This document shows positions 23,812 through 30,713 of a DNA stretch of 64,000 bases, piece after piece. Within the stretch, counting starts at the first letter, position 1. The number at the start of each line of letters is the position of its first letter. Location of the stretch: assembly GCA_964592645.1 (NCBI GenBank), contig CAZQFV010000001.1, positions 124,001-188,000 of the forward strand, read 5' to 3'. The notes beneath the pieces are model-generated. The model worked only from the letters and a program-made list of their open reading frames with translations. It ran no database searches and was not told where the DNA came from. This DNA is from CAZQFV01 sp964592645 (GTDB taxonomy: Bacteria; Chloroflexota; Chloroflexia; DTKN01). A program made the translations under genes and the position numbers.

Positions 23812-26358
23812 TTGACCGAGAACGAACAGCGCATCGGGGTCTTTGTCTGCGAATGCGGGCTGAACATCGCCGGCTCGCTGGACTGCGAGGCCGTGCGCGT
23901 CTACGCCGAGACGCTCCCCGGGGTCGTCGTGGCCGTGCGCAACAAGTATACCTGCTCCGACCCCGGTCAGCAGGAAGTGAAGCGGCACATCCGCGAGCGC
24001 AACCTCAACCGGGTGGTGGTGGCCTCCTGCTCCCCGCGGCTGCACGAGCCGACCTTTCGTCAGTGCGTGGCCGACGCCGGGCTGAACCCCTACCTGTTGA
24101 CGATGGCCAACCTCCGCGAGCACTGCTCCTGGGTGCATCTGCACGACCGCGAGGCGGCCACGGCCAAGGCCAAGGACATCGTGCGCGCGGCGGTAGCCAC
24201 CGCCGCCCGGCTGCACCCGCAGTCGGAGCCGCAGATCCCGGTCACCAAGGCGGCGCTGGTGATCGGCGGCGGCGTGGCCGGCATCCAGGCAGCGCTCGAC
24301 CTGGCCGACGCCGGCCACCAGGTCTACCTGGTGGAGCGTCAGCCCTCCATCGGCGGGATCATGGCCCAACTGGACAAGACCTATCCCACCATGGACTGTT
24401 CGATATGAATTCTCGGCCCCAAGATGATGGATGTCGGTCGACATCCGCGGATCCAACTCCTGGCCTACAGCGAGATCGAGGACATCTCCGGCTACGTCGG
24501 CAACTTTACCGTGCAGGTCCGCAAGCGCGCCCGCTACGTGGACGAGAAAGAGTGCACGGCCTGCGGGGAGTGCGAAAAGGTCTGCCCGGTGCTCGTCCCC
24601 GACGAGTTCCAGATGGGCCTTTCCTCCCGCCGCGCCATCTACAAGCCCTTCCCCCAGGCCGTGCCCTCGGCCTACCTGGTGGACATCGCCCACTGCCTGG
24701 GCAACAACCCCATCGCCTGCGGCAAGTGCATGGACCGCTGCGACAAGCACTGCATCGACTTTGACCAGCAGGACCGGATCATCGAGCTGGAGGTCGGCGC
24801 GATCGTCGTGGCCACGGGGATGGACACCTACGACCCGACGGCGCTGGACGAGTACGGCTACACGCGCTACGAGGATGTCATCACCAGCATGGAGTTCGAG
24901 CGGCTGATCTCGGCCGGCGGCCCGACGGAGGGGCACTTCCTCCGGCCCAGTGACCGGGCGCATCCCCGGCGCATCGCCTTTATCCAGTGCGTGGGCTCGC
25001 GTTCGCCGGCCCGCGGCAACCCCTACTGCTCCAACATCTGCTGCATGAACACGATCAAGGACAGCCTCCTCCTGAAGGACCACTACCCCGACATCGACAT
25101 CAGCGTGTTCTACATGGACATCCGGGCCTTTGGCAAGGGGTTCGAGGAGATGTACCGCCGCAGCCGCGAGGCCGGCGTGCGCTACATCCGTGGGTTGCCC
25201 GGCGAGGTGAAGCGGCGCGACGACGGCACCCTGGTGCTGACGGTGGAGAACACCACCGCCAACCGCATCGAGCAGCACGAGGCCGACCTGGTGGTTCTCT
25301 CCGTCGGCGGCATTCCCCGCCTGGAGAGCGAGCCGATCCGCCAACTGCTGACCCTCTCGCGGGCCCCCGACGGCTTCCTCCTGGAGGCCCATCCCAAGCT
25401 GCGCCCGGTGGACGCGCCCAGCAAGGGCATCTTTTTCGCCGGCTGCGCCGAGGCGCCCAAGGACATCAAGGACAGCGTCACCCAGGCCGGCGCGGCGGCG
25501 GCGCGGGTGCAGATCCTGTTGAACAAGGACCGCATCACCCTGGAGGCGATCACCGCCCTGGTGCACCCGGAAAAGTGCACCTCCTGCGGGCTCTGCGCCA
25601 AGGTCTGTCCCTTCTCGGCCATCGCCTGGGAGAAGAAGCAGCCGGCGCGGGTGATCGAGGCGGCCTGCGCGGGCTGCGGCACCTGCGCCGCCGAGTGCCG
25701 CTTCGGGGCCATCGAGATGCGCCATTTCAGCGACGGCGCCATCCAGGACCAGGTGGCGGCGATCCTGGATATCCCCAACACCGGCGACGTGGTCGTGGCC
25801 TTTGCCTGCAACTGGTGTTCCTACGCCGGCGCGGACCTGGCCGGCACCTCGCGCCTGCAGTACCCGCCGACCTCGCGCCTGGTGCGGACGATGTGCTCGG
25901 GGCGGGTCAGCCCGGCCTTTGTCTGGCAGGCCTTTCAGTTGGGGGCGCCGGTGGTGCTGGTCTCGGGCTGCCACTATGCCGACTGCCACTATATCGACGC
26001 CAACCGCCAGACGGTGCGGCGGGTGGACGGGCTGTGGGACGCGCTGGAGCATGCCGGCATCCGCCCGGAGCGGCTGCAACTGGAGTGGGTGAGCGCCGCC
26101 GAGGGCCAGAAGTGGGCGGTGGTGATGCAGGCGGTGGAGCAGATCCGGGCCTCGGTGACGGCGGAGGAGATCGCCCGGACGCGGGCCGCCCTGGCCGAGG
26201 CCAAGGTGCCCAACCCCAAGGCCTGGAAGGAGGGCCGCGGGCCGGCCGCCTTCCGCTGCCTGCGTTGCGGCAAGACATGGAACCAGGAGTACGACCCGCG
26301 GCGCGACGAGCGCATGTGCCCCTCCTGCCGCTCCAACAGCGTGCGCTGGGTGGGGTAA
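23812..26358 (+). CDS. hdrA: HdrA-MvhD fusion with in-frame UGA, probable selenocysteine at residue 199
   Basis: Read through the TGA at 24406-24408, this is an 848-residue heterodisulfide reductase A-type flavoprotein fused to an MvhD/FlpD domain. TTG 23812 follows AGGAGG by 5 bp. Order: an N-terminal domain (1-~140), FAD site (VIGGGVAGIQAALDLADAG, GGIMAQLDKTYPTMDCSI-U-ILGPKMMDVG), an inserted ferredoxin domain (CTACGECEKVC and the CGKCMDRCDKHC region), two further [4Fe-4S] motifs (CTSCGLCAKVC, CAGCGTCAAEC), an MvhD domain (CNWCSYAGADLAG, SGCHYADCHY), and a C-terminal zinc-ribbon-like segment (CLRCG…CPSC). HdrA takes part in flavin-based electron bifurcation with HdrBC and hydrogenase or formate dehydrogenase partners; none is adjacent. 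The UGA sits where HdrA normally has the second Cys of DCSxCIL, a position where selenocysteine is known in some HdrA proteins. A nonsense mutation is the alternative. Confidence 0.85.
24406..24446 (+). promoter_or_regulatory. UGA codon and SECIS-like hairpin
   Basis: TGA at 24406-24408. Twenty nt later GGATGTC (24429-24435) pairs perfectly with GACATCC (24440-24446) around a GGTC loop. The loop begins 27 nt after the UGA, within the 16-37 nt spacing known for bacterial SECIS elements, and has the G-rich start that SelB recognises; E. coli fdhF also carries GGUC in its loop. Confidence 0.75.
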
Positions 26359-26362
26359 GAAC

Positions 26363-26399
26363 GTTGCAGGTTGCAAGTTGAAGGTTGGCAGGTTAGCAG
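26363..26399 (+). repeat. Heptamer array downstream of hdrA
   Basis: GTTGCAG, GTTGCAA, GTTGAAG, then two 8-mers GTTGGCAG and GTTAGCAG. It is a direct repeat of the array at 23760-23787, so hdrA lies between two like arrays. Confidence 0.75.
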
Positions 26400-26411
26400 G
26401 AGGCCAGGAGT

Positions 26412-26603
26412 ATGACGCCGATCCTGCAGGTGGATCCCGCGCGAACGGAGGAAGAGGCCGAGCTCGAGTTCGAGCTGGACTATATCGCTTCGCTCACCGT
26501 GGCGGAGCGGTTCGAGCTGATGCTCCGCCGCTCGCGCGAGATCCAGGAGATGCTCCTGCGCTATGGACATCGAAAGCCTGTTGAGATCGTTGAACGCTCA
26601 TAG
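26412..26603 (+). CDS. Small protein paired with a nucleotidyltransferase
   Basis: A 63-residue acidic, helical protein (…LTVAERFELMLRRSREIQEM…). An AGGAGGCCAGGAGT ribosome region precedes ATG 26412. It overlaps the next gene by 41 nt. Short proteins of this type regularly precede AbiEii/MNT-like nucleotidyltransferases, suggesting an antitoxin or partner role; that is inference from context. Confidence 0.6.
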   Translation: MTPILQVDPARTEEEAELEFELDYIASLTVAERFELMLRRSREIQEMLLRYGHRKPVEIVERS

Positions 26604-27009
26604 CGTGCGCTACGTCGTTATCGGCGCGGCGGCTTTCCCCGTGCACGGCTATGCCCGGGCGACGTTGGACGTGGACATCTTTATCGACGCCGGCGAGGAG
26701 AACGCCCGGCGGACATGGCAGGCACTGCACGATTTCGGCTACGACGTGACCGATCTCTCGGTCGAGGCCCTCCGGACCAAAAAAATCCTCATCCGCCAAT
26801 ACCTGATGGAGACCGACGTGCACCCCTTTGTCGCCGGCGTCACCTTCGAGGAGGTCTGGGCGCACCGGGTGGAAGGCCAGATCGGCGAGACATGCGCCTG
26901 GTTTGCCAGCCTGGACGACCTCATCCGGATGAAGAAGGCCGCCGGCCGGCCAAAGGACCGCGAGGACCTGCGCGTCCTGCGCAAGCTGCGGGCGCGGCGC
27001 CGGCCATGA
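26563..27009 (+). CDS. Nucleotidyltransferase-fold protein (AbiEii/DUF6036-like)
   Basis: A 148-residue protein with the minimal nucleotidyltransferase core: VVIGAAAFPVHGYARATLDVDIFID (the G-[AS]-x9-12-D-x-D pattern), then a helical C-terminal part (SLDDLIRMKKAAGRPKDREDL, the family's conserved KxxAGRxKDxxDL). Such proteins are found as toxins of AbiE-like systems or as uncharacterised solo enzymes. The long overlap with the upstream small gene implies tight coupling. Whether the pair acts as a toxin-antitoxin system is unknown. Confidence 0.8.
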   Translation: MDIESLLRSLNAHSVRYVVIGAAAFPVHGYARATLDVDIFIDAGEENARRTWQALHDFGYDVTDLSVEALRTKKILIRQYLMETDVHPFVAGVTFEEVWAHRVEGQIGETCAWFASLDDLIRMKKAAGRPKDREDLRVLRKLRARRRP

Positions 27010-27060
27010 GCGGGGGATGGCGCCGGCGGATGCTCCTCCTTCTGCCCTAGGAGTTGGACC

Positions 27061-27813
27061 ATGCAAAATGATCTGGAGCAGGGCCGCTCATTCCTCAAAG
27101 ACACCATTCGCCTGACGTTCGACTTCTCCCAGACCGACCAGAGCCGCGGCCTACCGCCCCCGCCGGCCGAAAAGCCGTTCGACCCCCAGGCCCGGCGCAT
27201 TGCCCTGCCGGGCCCGGAGGAGTGGCCGGGGATCGCCCCATGCGACCTGCGCGCGGCCATCGCCGGCCGTAAGAGCCAGCGCAAGTTCCGTAGCGAGCCC
27301 CTGACGCTGGAGGAGCTGGCCTTTCTCCTGTGGGCCACGCAGGGCGTCCGGCACAAGGAGAACCCGGCGCGGGTCTATCGCACCGTGCCCTCGGCCGGCT
27401 GCCGCCACGCGCTGGAGACCTACCTGGCGGTGCTCAACGTCGAGGGACTGGATCCGGCCGTCTACCGCTACCTGCCGCTGGAGCACGAGCTGCTCTTCGA
27501 GTTCGCCGTGGAGGACCTGGGCGACCGGGTCGCCGCCGCCGCCCTGGGCCAGACCTTTGTCGGGCGGGGTGCGGTCACCTTCATCTGGACGGCGCTGCCC
27601 TACCGCATGGAGTGGCGCTACGGCCTGGCGGCGCACAAGGTCATGGCCATCGACGTCGGCCACGTCTGCCAGAACCTCTACCTGGCCTGCGCGGCGGTGG
27701 GCGCCGGCACCTGCGCCATCGCCGCCTACCACCAGCCGGCCATGGACGAACTGCTGCGCCTGGATGGGCAGGAAGAGTTCGTCGTCTACCTGGCCCCGGT
27801 GGGGAAAGTGTGA
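27061..27813 (+). CDS. SagB/ThcOx-type nitroreductase-fold dehydrogenase
   Basis: A 250-residue FMN flavoprotein of the SagB/ThcOx branch: AIAGRKSQRKFRSEPLTLEE, LLWATQGVR, RTVPSAGCRHALETYL, GHVCQNLYLACAAVGAGTCAI. SagB-type enzymes oxidise azolines in peptide modification clusters, but stand-alone homologues like this one are common in Chloroflexi and Archaea and their substrates are unknown. No cyclodehydratase or precursor peptide gene is nearby. It is followed by a gene-poor spacer with a large hairpin. Confidence 0.88.
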   Translation: MQNDLEQGRSFLKDTIRLTFDFSQTDQSRGLPPPPAEKPFDPQARRIALPGPEEWPGIAPCDLRAAIAGRKSQRKFRSEPLTLEELAFLLWATQGVRHKENPARVYRTVPSAGCRHALETYLAVLNVEGLDPAVYRYLPLEHELLFEFAVEDLGDRVAAAALGQTFVGRGAVTFIWTALPYRMEWRYGLAAHKVMAIDVGHVCQNLYLACAAVGAGTCAIAAYHQPAMDELLRLDGQEEFVVYLAPVGKV

Positions 27814-27975
27814 ATATCAGCTTGCACGCGCTTGTGGCCTTTGCCACCGGCACGGCCCTGGCGGCGGTCCGGCCGCGCTACGCGCCGCTATTTGCCACGA
27901 CCCGTGGGGTTGGTCCTGCTGGCGGTTGGGCTGGCCATGCGCTGCGCCGCCGGGCGCCGGGGGGCCGCCGGCTAG
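27810..27975 (+). pseudogene. Possible decayed small membrane protein gene
   Basis: A GTG at 27810 overlaps the upstream stop (GTGA) and opens a frame reading MNISLHALVAFATGTALAAV. A hydrophobic continuation (VGLVLLAVGLAMR) lies in a different frame just after 27900 and ends at TAG 27973-27975. One base shift would join them into a ~55-residue two-helix protein. No homologue is recognised; weak evidence. Confidence 0.3.
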
Positions 27976-28008
27976 GGGGGAGCAGGGCCGCGCCGGTTTG
28001 GGGCTGCT

Positions 28009-28074
28009 GGCCTCGCCCCACCCCCGCTCACCATCGCGTCCGAAGGACGTGCGGCGAGGGGGCGGGGCGAGGCC
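28009..28074. repeat. Large nested hairpin
   Basis: GGCCTCGCCCCACCCCCGCT (from 28009) is inversely repeated at 28054-28074 with two mismatches over 21 bp, and the loop holds its own hairpin (CGTCC-GAA-GGACG, 28039-28051). It lies in the 361-bp spacer 27814-28174 and could be a terminator-like structure or a repeat element. Confidence 0.6.
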
Positions 28075-28084
28075 AATCGGCGAG

Positions 28085-28113
28085 TTGAGCCCCGCCCCTC
28101 TCCGTGGTATACT
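28085..28113 (+). promoter_or_regulatory. Promoter for the nitroreductase gene
   Basis: TTGAGC (28085-28090), 17 bp, TATACT (28108-28113) with an extended TGG; 61 bp before ATG 28175. Confidence 0.65.
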
Positions 28114-28174
28114 GCTGGGGGGCGCTGCTTGGCCCCTAGACGGTTGCGATGAGCGGAACCCCGAGGAGGACACC

Positions 28175-28675
28175 ATGCTCGACCTGATCCGGAAGCGCCG
28201 CAGTATCCGCAAGTACACGCCGGAGCCGATCGCCGATGGCGATATCCAGGCTATGCTGGAGGCGGCCATGGCCGCCCCGTCGGCCAACAACATCAAGCCC
28301 TGGGAGTTTGTCGTGGTGCGCGACCGCGAGTTGTGCCGCAAGCTGGGCGACACCCATCCGTACAGCAAGATGGCCGCCGAGGCGGCCGCCGTCTTTGTCA
28401 TCTGCGGGCGCGAGGGCGACTCGCGCCACTGGGTGGAGGACACCAGCGCGGCCACGCAGAACCTGCTGTTGGCGGCGGCCGGCCTGGGGCTCGGCGCCGT
28501 CTGGGTGGCCTGCTACCCCAGCGTCGAGCGCGAGCAGTACGTGCGCGACCTCCTGGGCCTGCCCCAGGGATGGCGCGTCCTCTGCCTGGTGCCGGCCGGC
28601 CACCCCGCCGAGTCCAAGCCTCCCCGCACCCAGTTCGACCCCGCCCGCGTGCACTATGACCGGTACAAGCCCTGA
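28175..28675 (+). CDS. Nitroreductase family protein
   Basis: A 166-residue FMN-dependent nitroreductase-fold enzyme: LIRKRRSIRKYTPEPI, AAMAAPSANNIKPWEFVVV, a middle DTSAATQNLLLAAAGLGLGAVW, and LVPAGHPAESKPPRTQFD near the end. It resembles small anaerobe-type NADH or ferredoxin oxidoreductases; the substrate is unknown. GAGGAGG lies before ATG 28175, and its own promoter is visible upstream. Confidence 0.9.
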   Translation: MLDLIRKRRSIRKYTPEPIADGDIQAMLEAAMAAPSANNIKPWEFVVVRDRELCRKLGDTHPYSKMAAEAAAVFVICGREGDSRHWVEDTSAATQNLLLAAAGLGLGAVWVACYPSVEREQYVRDLLGLPQGWRVLCLVPAGHPAESKPPRTQFDPARVHYDRYKP

Positions 28676-28708
28676 CCTCATGGGGCGGCGAAGGCGGACC
28701 TGTTGGTA

Positions 28709-28795
28709 AACCACCAAGGCGCCAAGAAAGGCTTGTTGGCGAACCACGAGGACGCCGAGGACAGGTTACAAAGTCTTCTTGGTGTCTTTGTGGTT
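28709..28795. repeat. ACCACAAAGACACC-type repeat, three copies
   Basis: Direct copies at 28709-28731 (AACCACCAAGGCGCCAAGAA and on) and 28742-28762, then an inverted copy at 28775-28795 (CTTCTTGGTGTCTTTGTGGT). The last two can pair. They fill the spacer before the MoxR promoter. Confidence 0.7.
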
Positions 28796-28826
28796 CGCCC
28801 CCTCTTCCTGGTGGTTACAAGGCCGT

Positions 28827-28855
28827 TTGTTCAGTGCCGCCTTCTATGTTATAAT
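28827..28855 (+). promoter_or_regulatory. Promoter for the MoxR gene
   Basis: TTGTTC (28827-28832), 17 bp, TATAAT (28850-28855) with an extended TG; 37 bp before ATG 28893. Confidence 0.7.
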
Positions 28856-28892
28856 GGCCCCATTGTCATCCGGGTTGCCGATAGGAGATGCC

Positions 28893-29858
28893 ATGGACTT
28901 GCCCGAGGTACAGAAAGAAGCGGCCAAGATCATCGACAACGTGGAGAAGGTGATCGTCGGCAAGCGCGCGGTGGTGGAGATGACCCTCGTGGCTCTGCTC
29001 TCGCAGGGGCACCTGCTGATCGAGGATGTCCCCGGCGTGGGCAAGACGATGCTGGCCCGGGCTGTGGCCCGCTCCATCGGCTGCACCTTCAAGCGGGTGC
29101 AGTTTACCCCGGACCTGCTGCCCACCGACGTCACCGGCGTCTCCATCTACAATCAGAAGACGCAGGAGTTCGAGTTTCGCCCGGGACCGATCATGGCCCA
29201 CATGGTCCTGGCCGACGAGATCAACCGCGCCACCCCCAAGACCCAGTCGGCCCTGCTGGAGTCTATGGAGGAGCGCCAGGTTACGGTGGACGGCGTGACC
29301 TACCCGCTGCTGCGGCCCTTCCTCGTCCTGGCCACGCAGAACCCGATCGAGTACGAGGGCACCTTTCCCCTGCCCGAGGCGCAGCTCGACCGCTTCCTGA
29401 TGCGCATCTCCCTGGGCTATCCCAGCCTCCAGGACGAGCTGGAGATCATCGGCCGCCAGCAGTTCCAACACCCCATCGAGGGGCTGGAGCAGGTGGTCTC
29501 GCTGGAGGCGCTGGTGGCCATGCAGGAGGCTATCAAGGAGGTGCACCTGGCGCGGGAGGTGCGGGAGTACATCACCGCCCTGGTCAAGGCCAGCCGCGAG
29601 CACGAGGCGGTGTACCTGGGGGCCAGCCCGCGCGGCTCGCTGGGCCTCTACCGCACCTGCCAGGCGCGGGCCGCCGTCCAGGGGCGGGACTATGGGCTGC
29701 CCGACGACGTCAAGGCGTTGGCCGTGCCGGTGCTGGCGCACCGCATCATCATCAACCCGGCGGCGCGCATCCGCAATGTCACCGGCAAGATGGTGGTGGA
29801 AGACCTGCTGCGCGCCGTCCCGATCCCCGGGGCCCGGCCGGCCGGCGGCCGGGCGTGA
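28893..29858 (+). CDS. MoxR-family AAA+ ATPase
   Basis: A 321-residue MoxR ATPase with Walker A (EDVPGVGKTML), Walker B (MVLADEINRATPKTQSALLE), sensor 1 (FLVLATQNPIEYEGTFPLPEAQLDRF) and a C-terminal lid with SPRGSLGLYR. MoxR proteins act as chaperone-like ATPases, usually next to DUF58 and von Willebrand proteins; here those partners are absent and a DedA-type gene follows 66 bp on. ATG 28893 (GGAG upstream) is chosen over the longer upstream frame, which is repeat sequence. Confidence 0.93.
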   Translation: MDLPEVQKEAAKIIDNVEKVIVGKRAVVEMTLVALLSQGHLLIEDVPGVGKTMLARAVARSIGCTFKRVQFTPDLLPTDVTGVSIYNQKTQEFEFRPGPIMAHMVLADEINRATPKTQSALLESMEERQVTVDGVTYPLLRPFLVLATQNPIEYEGTFPLPEAQLDRFLMRISLGYPSLQDELEIIGRQQFQHPIEGLEQVVSLEALVAMQEAIKEVHLAREVREYITALVKASREHEAVYLGASPRGSLGLYRTCQARAAVQGRDYGLPDDVKALAVPVLAHRIIINPAARIRNVTGKMVVEDLLRAVPIPGARPAGGRA

Positions 29859-29924
29859 GGGGGCGGGGCCCAACCTGCCCGCCCGCCTACCGCCCCACCC
29901 GGGGCTTTTCCAGGAGAACTGCTG

Positions 29925-30677
29925 ATGCGACGTTTCACGCTCTTGATGGCCCTTTTCTTGATGTTGCTGCTGGCCTCCTGCGGGGTGGACGCGCCGGCCC
30001 CGGCTGCCGGGGCCGAGGCCCCGTCCCTCCTGGAACAGGCAATCCGCTGGGGCGGATACCCCCTGCTCACCTTTATCATCTTTGCCGAATCGGGGCTCTT
30101 CTTTGGGTTCTTTTTCCCCGGGGACAGCGTGCTGCTGACCGCGGGGCTGCTGGCCTCCCGCAACTTTTTCGATATCTATCTCCTGATCCCTCTCCTGTTC
30201 GTCGCGGCCGTGCTGGGCGACACGGTGGGCTACTGGACCGGGTCCAAGGCCGGCCCGCTGTTGTTCAAGCGCGAGGAGTCGCTCTTCTTCAAGCCGCGCT
30301 ACCTGCTCAAGGCGCAGGCGTTCTATGAGAAGCACGGCGCGATCACCATCACCCTGGCCCGGTGGCTGCCGGCGGTCCGCACCTTTGCCCCCATCGTCGC
30401 CGGCGCCGCCAAGATGAAGTACCGCCGCTTCCTGCTCTTCAACCTGCTCGGCGGATTCCTCTGGGCCATCGGCATGACCATGTTGGGCTATGTGCTCGGC
30501 CGCACCCTGGGCCATATCGAGGGTGTGGACCGGTACTTTTTGCTGCTCGTGCTGGCCTTTTTCTTCATCCCCGGCCTGCCGACCCTGATCCACCTCTGGA
30601 AGGACAACCGCGAAAAGGTCTTCGCCTTGCTGAAAAAGGTCCTGACACGCAAAAAGGCCCCGGAAGCGAAGGAGTAG
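29925..30677 (+). CDS. DedA/VTT family membrane protein with lipoprotein-type N-terminus
   Basis: A 250-residue protein. Residues ~45-235 are a standard DedA (SNARE-associated/VTT) domain: FAESGLFFGFFFPGDSVLLTAG, GDTVGYWTGSKAG, FYEKHGAITITLARWLPAVRTFAPIVAG, and FLWAIGMTMLGYVLGR. DedA proteins move undecaprenyl phosphate or other phospholipids between leaflets. Oddly, it is preceded by a signal peptide with a good lipobox (LLASCG) and a short Ala/Pro linker, so the mature protein may be lipid-anchored at its N-terminus. A CAGGAG ribosome site precedes ATG 29925. Confidence 0.9.
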   Translation: MRRFTLLMALFLMLLLASCGVDAPAPAAGAEAPSLLEQAIRWGGYPLLTFIIFAESGLFFGFFFPGDSVLLTAGLLASRNFFDIYLLIPLLFVAAVLGDTVGYWTGSKAGPLLFKREESLFFKPRYLLKAQAFYEKHGAITITLARWLPAVRTFAPIVAGAAKMKYRRFLLFNLLGGFLWAIGMTMLGYVLGRTLGHIEGVDRYFLLLVLAFFFIPGLPTLIHLWKDNREKVFALLKKVLTRKKAPEAKE

Positions 30678-30713
30678 GGGCCGCGGGCGCGGGCCGGGCG
30701 GAGGGCGCAGAGG

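Noticed and set aside
24406..24408. Simple nonsense mutation or gene split in hdrA
   Set aside because: The TGA falls exactly on a conserved Cys codon, both halves are well conserved in one frame, and a SECIS-like hairpin follows; still the main alternative.
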